NCBI GenBank assembly: GCA_013396755.1
Contig: VWZF01005999.1
Span: 570,005 to 634,004 of the forward strand
From: Sclerurus mexicanus
Taxonomy: Eukaryota; Chordata; Aves; Passeriformes; Furnariidae
Reading direction: 5' to 3'
Length of the DNA stretch: 64,000 bases
This document shows positions 36,843-49,100 of this stretch, piece by piece. The notes beneath the pieces were generated by a model. It saw only the letters and a list, made by a program, of their open reading frames with translations. It was not told the origin of the DNA and ran no database searches. The first letter of the stretch is position 1. Every line of letters begins with the position of its first letter. Position numbers and translations under genes: made by a program.

Positions 36843-37045
36843 AGATCACAGAATTATTCAGGTTGGAAAGAACATCCAAGATTATCCAGTCCAACCTTTA
36901 ACCAAATACCCCCATGCCCACTAAGCCATGTCATGAAGTGCCAGGTCTTGTTTCGTGAACGTTCCCAGGGCTGGTGAATCCACCACTTCCCTGGGGAACC
37001 TGTTCCAATGCTCAAAATGCAGGGAGATGACAATCTCCCTGGGAA
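36843..37045 (-). mobile_element. CR1 LINE, 3' end, diverged subgroup
   Basis: GATCACAGAATTATTCAGG, AAGATTATCCAGTCCAACC, GGCTGGTGAATCCACCAC. A later stretch (GAGATGACAATCTCCCTGGG) departs from the usual wording. Confidence 0.8.
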
Positions 37046-38409
37046 GAACTGCACCAAGGGATGGAGGAATCCTCGTGGGTGTGGGTGGATGATACACAGG
37101 CTGTGCACAGACCTCCCTGTGGGTACTGTGGAGCTGCCGGTGTCTGGCAGAGCTTTGGCTGGAGCTCATCCCTGTCCTCCAGCGAGGAAGGAGTCTCGTC
37201 TTCTCTGCACTTGAGAGACACACCTGGCTCCACGGCCACTCCAGAGTGTGGATGGACCTGTGAGCATTTCTCATCCCTCTTTTGGTTTTGGTGAGAATCT
37301 TTTTGTGTTTGATTTTCCCCAAAGTGCCGGTTTGGCTTTCCCAGACATGTCAGCAGGAGGACTGGGAGAGCAGCAGAGGTTGTTCCCACCTCAACATCAA
37401 GTGTGGAGATGCCCCCAGCTGAGCAAGCACCCAAATCCCTGGGCACAGTTTGTGGGTTTTAGGGATTTCTCTGGCTGTACACAGGGGTGGAGTTCAGGCC
37501 TGTATGTCCAAGAGGAAACTGCATCATGAGGGTGATGGGGCAAACTGGAGCTGCCTTTGGTAGCTGCAGTCGCCCTTTCTCCAGGACGAAAGCAAAACAT
37601 TTCATATTTGTTTTTTAAAAAATATTGTTAAACCCACAATATGTTGTTTGGAATAACAGACTGAGCGTGCTCGTTCTGAGGCATCTGGAAAATAAAGAAC
37701 TTGAGGTGATTTTTCCCCACTGTAAATTCTCCAGTCCTACCAATTTTAGATATTTCTCCTCTGGGTTCAGGCTCAAGGCTGTCATTTGCTCTTGTGGATG
37801 TTAGATTTTAACATCAGTGTAAATTGTATTTCTAAGTCTAAAACCTCTTTAAACATGGGAACATTTTCCCTGGCTCTTGCTCAAAGTTTCCCTCCCTTTG
37901 TTGTTTCCCACACGACTTAAGAAATGGATTAGTTGAGGCTTTCACTAGAACTGAACTAGAGGCAGAAATACAGCTCTGAGAACACGGTCCTCGGGTTCAG
38001 GGCATGACCACGGGCACCTCAATGACCCTGGACCACAAAGGTCACTGTTGTTTATAATTAAACAGATGATTTCTCTGCCCAACTTGATGTAACCCTTGGA
38101 GGGAGACCCGGGAATGAAAAGCATGTCAGAGGAACGCACAGTGTCCAGGATGGTCTTTAAAAATAGAAATGATATTCTGAAGTCTTCAGGAAAATATGAA
38201 AAACAAGTTTTCATGGCTAAACAGGACAACACATTTAAATCTCCCTAGACAAAGCAATAAAAGACTGGCTAGGTCTTCACTGGGGCAGGTCACACCTTTA
38301 AGGAGCAGGAGTTCTCCCCGAGCACATCCATAAGTCACAGTTCTTGGGGAATGCTTCACAATCTTCCCCAGATCTCTGAATGCAGGTGGAGATTTCCACC
38401 TCACAGGTC
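37046..38409. other. No gene seen
   Basis: 37600-38260 is AT-rich without recognised elements. Confidence 0.5.
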
Positions 38410-38525
38410 ACCTGAAGGCACCCACAAGGATCACCAAAATGTGCCTGGCCCTGCCCAGGACACCCCAACAATCCCACCCTGTCCCTGGGAGCGGTGCCCA
38501 AACTGCTCTGGGGAGCAAGGAAGAT
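38410..38525 (-). mobile_element. CR1 LINE, old fragment
   Basis: CACCCACAAGGATCACCAAA then GGACACCCCAACAATCCCAC follow the CR1 3' subgroup at 42553 but diverge soon after. Confidence 0.6.
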
Positions 38526-40059
38526 GAGGAGCTGCCCTTCCTCCCACATTTACCTGGGCTTCAGGATATGGGCATGAAGCACTTTGTCCTCTTTGCTCCT
38601 CTTGTCAAACTCTGTCTTTGAAAAGCCCTGTTTCCAGCAGAGGAAAAGGGGGTGGGTGATGGATACAAAGGGATTTAGGGGCCAAGCCCACTGGCAAAAT
38701 CATCCTGGCACCAGGCCCATGTTTAAGAAGCAGCATCGGTGTGTTTGGAGCTCTGCATTCAGGAGGGTCTCTGGGAGAGGAGCTCTGCCATTAATGTGAG
38801 GTTTAGATTTAAGAGCATTTGTCATTTCTGCATGGAGAAGAGAGACATTAATGTTTCAAAGGATCATTTCCATCCCTCCCAGGCTCAGCTAAGCCAAAAC
38901 CGGGAGCCTGATTGCAGAAGGGAACTTGAACCACAAAGATCTTTCTGGGCTTTGCTCAGCAGTTTCATCTGAAAGCAAAGTAAAAGATAAGCTGTAATGA
39001 AGGTGAGGGTAGAGAGAGGTAGAACCACAGCAGTCTGGAGCCAAATTCACTGTTGGGAAAACACTTCTGTCCATTTTCCAGTGTCTTGGGTTACAACAAT
39101 CATAACTTGTGCTGGTTTATTAGGTTGAGGTTGCTGGGAACTCTGCTGGCTTCTGTGACAGACACAGGAAAGCTGAGAAATTCCTGCAGGTCACTCCTCA
39201 TGTGGAGCAAACACCTCAACCCACCGAAATTCCCTGTTGTGGGATGACAGAGCTGTGAGGAACAGGCTGAAGGGAGGTGAACAAACCACCAAGTCCCTCC
39301 CGGCACCAGTGCCCACCTGCACCAAACAAAGATGTTTCAGACTTTTGAGCCTTCTTTCCTTAAAATGGGAAAAGCCCTTTTCAAGTTCAGAAATGACCTT
39401 TTACATTGCTGGTTTGGATCACTCTGGTGGATTCAATACTGGAAGTCTCCTTGAAAGTGAGCAGGAAAAAGGGACATCTGCAAAGGCAGAGTAGGAGGGC
39501 TCATAAATCTGGATTGCAATTCATGGAACTCCAGATGCAAAATGGGTTAATTCCTGGCTATTTCCTTATTCTTAAAAATTATACCTTTCCAGCCCCCCCA
39601 GCAGAGCTCCGAAGACAACCAGTGCTCCTGTTCCTCCACAAACCACATTGAGGGTGTTTCCAGCCAGCTCTGCAATCGCTGAGCTCTGGAGACATAATCT
39701 GATCGTCCTGCTGATGTGTGAAGAGAGGAACCAGCTCTGACTGGAAAGCTCTGGCAGCCATTTCAGGTTTGCTCCTCAATGAGCTCCACAAACCCGGCGG
39801 GGTTCACAAGGCTCTAAATCCCATTATGAGCTGTTTCCTATCTCTGATTGCTGCGTGTTAAAAATATTTCAAGGGTGCAGAGCCGACCATTGCTGTTTTC
39901 TCTGCTTCTCTTTGCCTGTTACTTGGTGTAGGTGCTGTAGGATGTTTGTAGTTCACACAGGCTGGGGTGGATGCCCCCAAAAATGAAGTTACAGCAACAT
40001 TTTGGAAATAAATAGGAAGATAAAGCAGGAGAATATTTGCAGGAGGTTCAGGACCTACA
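38526..40059. other. No gene seen upstream of the tRNA
   Basis: Unique sequence leading to the tRNA gene. In the direction of tRNA transcription this is its downstream side; it lacks a T4 terminator close by. Confidence 0.5.
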
Positions 40060-40132
40060 AGGCTCCAGTGAGATTTGAACTCACGACCCCTGGTTTACTA
40101 GACCAGTGCTCTAACCCCTGAGCTATGGAGCC
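40060..40132 (-). tRNA. TRNAT-AGU: tRNA-Thr, anticodon AGU
   Basis: The minus strand folds as a complete 73-base cloverleaf without intron. The acceptor stem is GGCTCCA pairing with TGGAGCC, the D stem GCTC/GAGC, the anticodon stem CTGGT/ACCAG around loop CTAGTAA, the T stem GTGAG/CTCAC with loop TTCAAAT, and the discriminator U. All stems pair. The anticodon AGT decodes Thr codons (ACU, and after inosine conversion ACC and ACA). From memory, the body resembles vertebrate tRNA-Thr(UGU) more than the usual tRNA-Thr(AGU). There is no run of four T within about 75 bases downstream, so the pol III terminator is weak or missing. No SINE tail or target duplication is visible. It is either a working gene or a very recent silent copy. 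Confidence 0.85.
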
Positions 40133-40469
40133 TCTGAAATTTGGGGGCTCTTGCCTTTGTAAACATTTCATATAACAATTTTCTCTTAATTCTTCAGTGA
40201 AACTGCACTGACAGAATGTGCTGCTCCGGGGATTTTCGATCCTCTTTCCAAATTGCACCAACAAAATCATCAGTCACAAAACTGCCGACACAGCAGGTGC
40301 ACCCAGACCTGGATTTTCCTCTCCTTTGGGTCATTCCTGTAAGGACATCAAGAAGAATAACTCCCTTTTCCCCCGGAAAGCAGCTTGGGAAGTTTACAAA
40401 CAAGGAACAATGATCTTTGGTCGCTTCAGGGTTGTTGCACTAATTTATCAAAGAAGGAAAGAAATATGG

Positions 40470-40915
40470 GCCATGAAGACGTTCCGAGGACAGGAGCCCC
40501 TCTCATAGAAGAAGGGATGAGAGAATTGGGATTATTCAGCCTTGGGAAGAGAAGGCTTCAGGGTGACTTGGTTGTGGCCTTCCAGTGCTAAAGGGGCTCC
40601 AGGAGAGCTGGAGAGGGACTTGGGACAAGGGATGGATGGACAGGACAAGGGGAAGTGGCTTCCCACTGCCAGAGGGCAGGATTAGATGGGATATTGGGAA
40701 GGAATTCCTCCCTGTGAGGGAGGTGAGGCCCTGGCACAGGTTGGGCAGAGCAGCTGTGGCTGCCCCATCCCTGGAAGTGTCCAAGGCCAGGTTGGATGGG
40801 GCTTGGAGCAACCTGGGCTAGTGGAAGGTGTCCCTGCCGGTGGCAGGGGGTGGGATGGGATGAGCTTTAAGGTCCTTCCCAACCCAAATCACTCTATTCC
40901 ATTCCCTCCCATTGT
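40470..40915 (+). mobile_element. CR1 LINE, 3' portion
   Basis: From GAGGACAGGAGCCCCTCTCA through CTTCCCACTGCCAGAGGGC to CCCAACCCAAATCACTCTAT. It lies about 340 bp beside the tRNA gene. Confidence 0.9.
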
Positions 40916-41559
40916 GTTTGTTTTTTCCTCTCAGCTCTTCAAACCCGTCAGTTCTTTGCCAGGAGTCCCTGCTCTGCTTTGGACACAATGGCTGATTTGT
41001 ACTTATTTCAAAGCTACTCTTTGGCGCCTGAATTTTCAGGGTAATCTTTTCTGGAGCTTCATTCTTCACTGAAGGTGATTAGAAAGGGGTGTCATTAGAA
41101 ACATCCCCAGCATTTTTTGTTTCCTCCTTCTTAACACATCCTGTGGACTGTAAGAGCCTGGTGTCTCTGGTGCCATTAGGTAATGACTGCAGAGAGTGTA
41201 TTTGATGGCACAGCTCTGCCAGTTTGAGGGCACAGCTCTGCCAGTTTGCAGTCCCTGGATGTGGTGAGATGTTTGACCAGGCTCTGCCGGTCAGAATTGC
41301 CCAGAGGTTCCTCACTGCCACTGCTTCACACACAGTGGCTGGATTTTGTTTCTGCTTTCTCTCCCCTTTCCTGGTGCTCAGTCCAGCTTTTCCTGCTGGG
41401 CCCTAGAACTTTTGGGATCCTTCTGGAGTGGAGATGGGCTACGATGATGGATGTGATCCATTGCTGGAAGGCGTCTGCAGCACCTCCTGAGCCCAACAGG
41501 GTCTGTGCGGCTTGGAGAAGGGGTACAATGATGGACACGGTTCTTTGCTCACACACAGT
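40916..41559. other. No gene seen
   Basis: Contains the period-22 tandem pair. A 278-codon plus-strand frame begins at 41246 and runs into the duplicated segment, so it is not credible as a gene. Confidence 0.5.
41207..41250. repeat. Two-copy tandem repeat, period 22
   Basis: GGCACAGCTCTGCCAGTTTG occurs at 41207 and again at 41229. Confidence 0.9.
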
Positions 41560-41630
41560 GCTCTGGGTGGCCCTGCTCGAGCAGGGGGTGCCCAGACGAC
41601 CTTCTGATGTGCCTTCCAACCTCTGCCTGG
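41560..41630 (+). mobile_element. Possible CR1 3' end fragment
   Basis: GGCCCTGCTCGAGCAGGGGG then GATGTGCCTTCCAACCTC resemble the last 60 bases of a CR1 subgroup. Short and weak. Confidence 0.4.
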
Positions 41631-41794
41631 ATGTGGTCCTGGCCCCTCTGTGCAGGCTGGGCTTGTTCCCCACAGGGCAGCCCGGGCAGCTCAGGCTGAT
41701 GGCACCTGCAGGTGCTGCTTCTCTGCTCCTGCTCCATCCCCCTGCCCTTGCTGTGGCCTCGGGGCTGCTCTGCAGGAGCAGCAGAGCTCTCAGC

Positions 41795-42210
41795 AGTGGC
41801 CATCGTGCTGTGGTTCATCATGTTCACATCCCGCACTGGCACAACCTTCCAGCTGCTGCCTGCGTGGTGGGAAGGGGATATTCAGTGCCAAGGCTTTCAT
41901 GTCTGTATTCCACTGTTTCCTCCTCCTGTGTCCACCCTCTGCATCCCACTGGGACACTTCCCACCCTTTGTGTCCTCTCAAAGTCCTGCAGCACGACAAC
42001 GTTCTCCCGTGAAACCAAAAGCAGAGAAATTAGAGAAGAAATTCCCTTCTGGTGTCATCAAGAGGGATCCCATGTACACTGAGGCTTTCCAGGGAGATGG
42101 AAACACTGTTCCAGAGTGGCTGGTTGTGCCCAGGCACAGCCAGGACTCCTGGCCTTATGGAGAGGTCGAGCTGCAGGATGGACACGCGTCTGTCCCTTCA
42201 CAGCAGTGCT
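41795..42210. repeat. Unclassified duplicated segment, copy 2
   Basis: Partner of 27838-28250. The minus-strand reading is kept in part (ENVVVLQDFERTQR, SVPVGCRGW, EEETVEY) with one codon fewer, then frameshifts. The AG of the apparent acceptor has become GG, so this copy looks dead. Confidence 0.7.
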
Positions 42211-42552
42211 GGATTTGGGACAACTCCTGATCCTGTGGTGCTGCCACCTTTGGTGCACGAGGGTGAAGAAGCACCTGAGCACAGCCTGGCCTCAGCTCTC
42301 CTTGTTCCTCTTAACTTGTCACTGATGAGCTGAGGCTGAGCAGCCCCCACACTGCTCACCCGTATCCAGATGGGATCTGCCCCGGCATGTAGGAAAACTG
42401 GAAAAGTGGAAACTGTCCTGCTGGAAGGCAGCATTTTCCCAATCACACTGATGAGGTGTCATTGGATTCCCTGCTTAGTGTTGAAATGCACGCTGGTACA
42501 GTCAGTTGTAAAGGTGCAGTTCCAGCATCCATTTTTCCTCTTTGGAGCTCTT

Positions 42553-42805
42553 CCACAGAATCCCAGAATAAGCTGACTTTTGGAAGGGACCCATAAGGAC
42601 CATCCACTCCAACTCACAGGACACCCTAACAATCCTACCCTGTGCCCCAGAGCATCATCCAAACCCTCGTGGAGCTCTGGCAGCCTTGGGGCCGTGCCCA
42701 CTGCCCTGGGGAGCCTGGGCAGTGCCCACCACCCTCTGGAGGAAGAGCCTTTCCCTGAGATCCCACCTGACCCTGCCCTGACACAGCTCCAGCCATTCCC
42801 TGGCA
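42553..42805 (-). mobile_element. CR1 LINE, 3' end
   Basis: CCACAGAATCCCAGAATAAG, then CATCATCCAAACCCTCGTGG and CTGGGGAGCCTGGGCAGTGC. Confidence 0.9.
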
Positions 42806-45800
42806 TCTTTGACCTGAGACCCATGACATTGCTGGTTTGGGTTTTGTTTTACTCAGCAGAGGCAAACTGAGATTGTCCTTGGCAGTGAACAAGGGATGGA
42901 AACTTCAATCCATTCAATCCATTCCCATTGCAGAGGCAGCAGGAGGAGCACCCAGCAGGTGGATCAGCTGGTTTTTGTCCTTTCCCTGCTGCTTTATCCT
43001 CCCTTGGTGAGCCCTCAGGATGCCAACTCAAGGAAAGCAGCTGAATCTCATGGGCTCTGTGACCAACCACTCCTCAGTGTGAGTGTCCAGCAGGGAATGA
43101 AACAGCGACAAATGTGGGGTTAATGTGGAGAGAGCAAGAAGCAGAGAAGTGGAACAGAACTTGGAATTAGCATTTAGCAAAATGTAGACAATGAGAAGCC
43201 CTGTCATGCCCATGAACACTCACATAGAAGTGGTAAATATGGGCAGTGCCAGGCTGACGGGGAGACCTCCTATAGAGCCTCCACCTTGGTGGACCAGGCT
43301 GTCCCTTGGAGGATTTTTGGGCACAGAAGGAGCTCCCTGCTCCCTGGGGTCCCTGCACAGTCCCTTGTGCCTCAGCTTCTTCACATCAAATAGGCAAGCC
43401 CTGTAGAGCTGAAATAGAGAAGCCCAGTCCTGAATCCCTTGAATTTGAGGGAAGTATTTATGGAGACTCTTCCAGCCTGCAAAAGGCTGGGAGAGGGTGC
43501 TGGCTGTGCATGAAAGCCTCAGGCACAGACATGTCTCATGGCAGGGGAAAACACACAACAGCAGCTGAAGAGAGCTCTGAGTTTCAGGGTCTTAGTCAGA
43601 AGATGCACAAAGAGAAAATGTAAGTACAAATGGTTAAAGGGTGACTCAGAAAAAGCCACATTGTGTCTATTATTCCTGGTCTTCTTTGTGGAAGAAAATT
43701 GCTCTCTTTGAAAGAAAGCGGAAATTAAGACCATCCATCCTCCCAAAGGTAGAAGAACACAAACCCTCATTAGGTGGGCTGAGAGGCAATTCTCAGGCCT
43801 TTATCTGACAAGCCAAGAGCAGGGTTCTGTCTGGAGCTTTTCAGGAGAAATGATGAATTACCTGGCATGGGTTCAGCGCCTGAGCTTGGCATTGGGTAAA
43901 CTCACAAAGAAGCTTGAAGCCAATAAAGCAACTTTGTACAAATCCTGCTGAAAGGAGCCCTTTGGGGGCATGCAGCGAGGACATACACCAATAAAACAAA
44001 TCTGAAAATAATACTGAGCAGCCCATGCAGGAACATGTGCTTGGAGCGTGGCTTACAAGAGCAGCTGGGCTCGTAGCCTGGGAACACATGGCTGAGCCAT
44101 GAGAGACACTGGCTGGCAGAAGGAAAGAGGGGGAACAGTTGGATGCAGGCTGTTTTCAGGCCTTGACATGAAAACTAATATGGCTTCAATGTGTAGTGCT
44201 GCTGGAAGCACTTTGGTGAGCAATAAATGCTTCTGGTAATGAGAAGTGATGGGGTGCTGAAGGGGAAAGCCTCGGTGGTGCTGGAAGGGCCGTGTCCTTG
44301 TCTGCTGAGTGAAACTCAACTACAGCCTTGTGTCCTGAGATACTTTGATATTTTCCCCTCAGTGTCAGACCCTCGCAAGGCTCTCGCTGTCCCAGAAAGG
44401 AGTTTTCACTACTGACTTTTCCTGCTGCCACTGCCAAGCCTGTGCTTTCACCTCTGACACCAGCGAGAAGCAGGGGAGCTCAAGCTGTGCCACCCGGGCA
44501 CCATCCCCACAGCCTGGAGATATTCCCTGATTGCAGCCTTTGTTTGGTCTCTGCCCACCCCAGGGGTCTCTCCTGGCACAGCTCCTGTTTTGCAGTGTCT
44601 CCTCATGGTCAGCAGTGGCCGCTGGGGTCTGACCCAGGCCAGGAGCAGGTTTGCCCCTTGCCCTGTGACCTGTCCTCCAGGCAGGACTGTGCTCTGTCCT
44701 CAGATGAAGAGCCTGCTGTGTGCGAGGCTCTTCCATTTCTGCCCCTAACACTCCCGCAAACAGCTTTCTTCCCACAGCCCAGAGGCAAATCTGCCTCCTT
44801 CACTGGTGCAGTGGAATCTGGCCCAGTCAGACCAGTGATGTTAGTCCATCCCAGGCTTTCTCTGTGTTGGAAATCGGGGATAATCCTCTGCCAGCTGCTG
44901 AGAGATCACCAGCTGCATTGTGGCCGTGCACATGTGGTGAAGCCCCATGAGCTCCTTCCTCACCACACAGACCTTGGGAACCAAAGCAAAACTGTCTCCT
45001 GCAGTGCAGGGAGGGCTCCTCTGAGGGCCCTGGTGGGAAGGGCACCATGAGAAGTGAGGAATACGAACGGCTAAAATAATTGCTGATCTCTTTGGAAGGT
45101 CTGTGGGGGGCAGCAGCAGCACCTCTGCTACCAGCAGGCTGCACAATGAAGGAACTTTCTGCTGGTGGAGTCTGAGGGAGCAGAAACATCTTGCCCTTAA
45201 GTCCTTCCACACAGTGCCAAGTCGTGATGCAAGTTCATCCAGAGGCATTATGGAATGTCTGCTAATGAAGGCATTAGGGCTTTCTTGTTCAGTGGGAGCC
45301 AGGCTTAAAGAAAAAGCATCTTTTGCCTTGTTTCCCAGGGTCTGTTTGAGTCCAAGCTGTGTTTCCAGCCAGGTGCCATGGTTTGGCTTCTACTTTAAGG
45401 AACACTCAATTATCAAGAAGGTACAAAGCTCTTCCCCAGCATTTCTACATGAGATACTTCTTGAGTTCAAAACCAGCACCAGTGGATTACACACCAGCAC
45501 AAGCCTTCCCTGGGCTGTTGACACAACTCTGCTTTTCTTCTGGAGCAGCCCCTTCATGTTCTCCCTGCTATGAGGTGTAGAAGCCACCCTGATGTCAGGC
45601 ACCATTGGTGCCCACCCAGGAGCCCATCCTTGGGCTCTGACTCAAGCCCACCTTGCCCAGGGCTCAGTTCAGTGATTCAATCAGGATAAAGAGAATTTGG
45701 TGGGAGATGGTGATGACTGTGAGGTTGAAGAATTCAGCAGGGCGGGGTATGGAAACTTCACGTAATTGCACAATTTGGGGGTAAAATGTGCATTTCTTAC

Positions 45801-46036
45801 TGTCTTTATCCCAGCAAGGCCTGGGATCCAGAGATGTTTAACCAATCACTGGCTTTTCCAGTTCCCAAGACTGGCTTTTGCCCTGGTCAATCCCATCAGG
45901 TTTGCTTGGGGAACACTTACCCTCATGGCAAAATTTAGTTACCAATATTAACTTCACCCGTTTAGTTGAACTTTACTTAAACTTCACCTGTTCACCTGCA
46001 ACAAACTTAAATATCCCCTGCCCACTTTGGCAGCAC
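42806..46036. other. Region below the minus-strand gene
   Basis: Expected to hold its 3' UTR or further exons. The block 45390-45567 (minus, behind CTTCTACACCTCATAG) is open for 58 codons to a stop and could be an alternative last exon. A plus-strand frame 43397-43623 ends at a GTAAGT and is unproven. Confidence 0.4.
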
Positions 46037-46189
46037 CTATGTAGGGATAGATTCCCACTGCTCACTGCAGATTCCAAGCACCAGATAAAACTCTTTTGGA
46101 TTGTTTCTCCCAGCAGATGCTTCCTGTCTGCACGGCTGCTTCTTCCACTCAGACTGCCTGAAAATGCTGTGCAGTTGTCCCAGTTTTAC
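46037..46189 (-). CDS. Exon 12 of the model, possible last exon
   Basis: A strong acceptor (TCATACTCCTCATCTCACAG) is followed by 50 open codons from VKLGQLHSIFRQSEW to CSEQWESIPT and a TAG stop. Whether it is terminal is unclear. Possible donors lie inside it (GTGAGC after 46066, GTGGGA after 46059), and no AATAAA is seen on this strand for over 2 kb below. An open block at 45390-45567 behind a TCATAG acceptor would fit the second donor in phase and would give a different C-terminus. Confidence 0.55.
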   Translation of the reverse strand, partial: VKLGQLHSIFRQSEWKKQPCRQEASAGRNNPKEFYLVLGICSEQWESIPT

Positions 46190-49100
46190 CTGTGAGATGA
46201 GGAGTATGAGAAGCAAAACCTGACAGTTACAATCCTTCTGATTTCCATGGAAAATAGGAGTTTCCACTGTGTTCTTTGCTTTTACCCAGAGATCAGGGAA
46301 ACTGCTACAAAGTGGAAATGTTTGTGTACACCAAATTAGGCCTTATTTTCATCACTCATGGCTAATCTTAGCAATCCTCAAAACCATTTTCTGAGCAAAA
46401 GTCACATAAAGGGAGTCACAGGACAGTGACCTCCCACTGCTGTGGGAAGGCCAAGGCTCAGCAATGGGCACCATCTCTTGCAATGAAGCAACAAACCAAA
46501 GCCAAGATGTTTGTTTTCCATGGCAGGAAACATCCCTCCTGCAGCAACAGGGGGTTTTGGTGGCATTATTTACAGGGCTCTTAATCCACAGCAAGAGGAA
46601 TTGTTACGTCCTGTTGGATTCCCAGCAAGCCAACAGTAACAGTGCCCTGGAGCTCGGCTTCCCATCCAAGTGGTGGGATGGGGTTGATGAGGGGCCACCT
46701 CAAGGGCTTGACAATGTGATGGACTCTGCAAACAGCATGAACAGACCCTGGTAATGATTCTACCAAAACCTCATAAGCTTTATAAGAAACCCCACAAATC
46801 TCAGCAGCACATTTGATCTGCTGCAAGAAGGATAAACTTACTTCACTGTTGCTCTTGTAGCCACCCTTGAACGAGATGTTTTTCTTCTAGCAGTGGGAAG
46901 ATGAAGCCAGATAAGAGCAAACTGAGAAAGCTGCTGCAGTATTACATGGCGCAGAGTTCTTTCTGGCCTTAAAATGAACCCTGAAGTTTGAATTGACTCT
47001 CCTGGTCTCTCCTCACCTGCTGGTGCTTGTGAGCAGCCCAATCATGGTGGGCACTTTCCTGGCTTCCTTTAAAGTACCCTTGTAAAGTCTTCTTGGAAAC
47101 AGTTTCCTCAAGCCCTGGAAAAAAACCCCAAAAGGACTGATGTTTGGAATAATAAACATGTTGCTCTGAGGGGGCCCGTTTTGTTCCCTGTGCTGAGAGA
47201 ACAGCACCTATTTCTGGAATGTGGCTGTCACCCTTGAAGCTGCTCTAACTCCTCCCTGGAGTCCCCCTTGGAATACAAAGTTGGTAAGATTTTACCCTTG
47301 TCCCGTTTCAGATTAGCGAAGAGCAAAGGGGAGCTTGTTTGGAAAACAACGCGTGCCCGCGAGTGCTGGGTAGGTTTACAGGCACAAGTCAAACCGCCTT
47401 TCCAAGAATTTTCAGGAACACTTGTGAAACGGAAAGAAATGGGTGTTTCTTGGTATCCCATGGCCCAGGAGCACAGGGATTGTGCAGCAGCTGGAAAAGT
47501 GCAGCTCACAGGCACAGGCCCCCAGCTCTGCCACGGGCACCCCAAGCTCTGCCACGACCCTCTGCAAAGGCTCTGGTGGCCCAGCAGGGCTTGGCAGAGC
47601 CACTGGCCCTAAGGAGCTCTGTTGTCTGGGAACAAAACCCGGCTGGTGGAGCCTTTAGCACCTGTCAGCACAAGAGCACTAAGAGAGGAGGCTGCTTTGT
47701 GGAGAGATGCCCTTAATTACAGAGGAGTGGTTAAGCTGCAGGAGCTTAACCACTTCTGAGCCAACCAAACCCAGCACTCCTGAGCCGCAGGAGGAAAACA
47801 ACTTCAGTTTATCAAGTCTCAATCCTGATGTACATGTTAATCATGACATGGGAAATAGTAATAAGAAATAAATAATGTGAACGAGAAGTAAAAGCAATTT
47901 CCCATCCCTGAAATGGGATGCAGAACATCACAGGTTCTCATGCAGTAATTGCTAGGTTGGGTTAATAATGTAAGTGCATAGAAGTAGGGGCTTACGTTTC
48001 CATTCCGATGGAAGTGCTCCAGCAGCAGATCCCTGAGCTCTGCCACCTCAGCACTGGAAAGCACAGCATTTCAGTGAGCAAACAAGCAAATATTGCCTCG
48101 GTTGTTTTGCTGTGTCACAAGTCAGACCCACCAGTGTAATTCCCACAAAGCAGAGTGTGGTGGAACTCCCACGCTGGTCCCTGGCGGATTCACTGCCTGC
48201 TCCTCAGTTAACTCTCCCCCAAAAACTCAGGCTGGCAGGCTCAGAGGAAAGGGCTGGGAATGCACAGCACCCTGACTGTGCAAATACTCCTCACAGCTCT
48301 GGAGAGGAAAAACATGCAAATACCAGGAATGCAACAAATGCAAATAACTAATGCAGGAAGGCAGGCTTTGTACTAGAGCCTGCTCTGGCTGCATCTGCTC
48401 TCCTGCACGTTTAAGCCAGGACGCAATGGGAGTGAGAAGGGCATGAAGAGCTCAGCAATCCTGGGGTATCACAGCAAATTCTCCGTCCTGTCACTGGAAA
48501 TCTCCCCCTGTAACACCCACAGAGGTGAAGCCAAAGGCAGTGGCAAAGTCTCCCACTTGCACTGGTGACCCTCATGTTCTTGCTCTTCAATACCCAACCT
48601 CATTTCAGGTGTTATAGCGAGGAAAACTCCCTCTGGATCTCTCGGAATAGTTGTGGTTCTTCATCTTCCAGGGCACTGCCAGGAACTCCCAGAATGTTTG
48701 CTTTTCTTCTTGGCTTGTGCTGTTATAAAGGTTTTTCCCCAGGAGGGTGGTGGGCACTGCCCAGGCTCCCCAGGGCAATGGGCACGGCCCCAAGGCTGCC
48801 AGAGCTCCAGGAGGGGTTGGACAGTGCTCTGAAGGACAGGGTGGGATTGCTGAGATGTCCTGGGCAGGGCCAGGAGTTGCACTGGATGATCCTTGTGGGT
48901 CCCTTCTAGCTCAGGATACTCCGTGATTTTAGGATTCTATTAAAAAAACAAACAAAAAAGCCCTAAAGAAACCCCTTCAGACATGAGTGGCTGGTAGGGA
49001 TGAAGAAGCTAAAGGGGGTTTGGCTTGTCTCCATTTGTTTAGCTGGTTGCTCAGAGCTCAGTGGTTTCCAGCTGAATCCATTGTTAATCCTGTCATTTAG

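Noticed and set aside
41246..42082. 278-codon open frame on the plus strand
   Set aside because: Runs across CR1-like and duplicated sequence with no conserved protein features; the opposite strand of the duplicate is the protein-like one.
46626..46975. Two plus-strand exon-like blocks (46626-46750 and 46891-46975) that join in phase and end in a stop, with AATAAA near 47150
   Set aside because: The second block is the reverse of the pyrimidine tract and border of minus-strand exon 11, and the minus-strand model has many more agreeing junctions.
47325..47381. Plus-strand exon-like block behind TTGTCCCGTTTCAG with donor GTAGGT
   Set aside because: Overlaps minus-strand exon 9, which fits its neighbours in phase; no plus-strand partner exon.
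48480..48725. Protein-like minus-strand reading ALEDEEPQLFREIQREFSSL near 48610-48690
   Set aside because: Ends in a stop with no usable donor, and exon 7 already joins exon 8 in phase across this interval.
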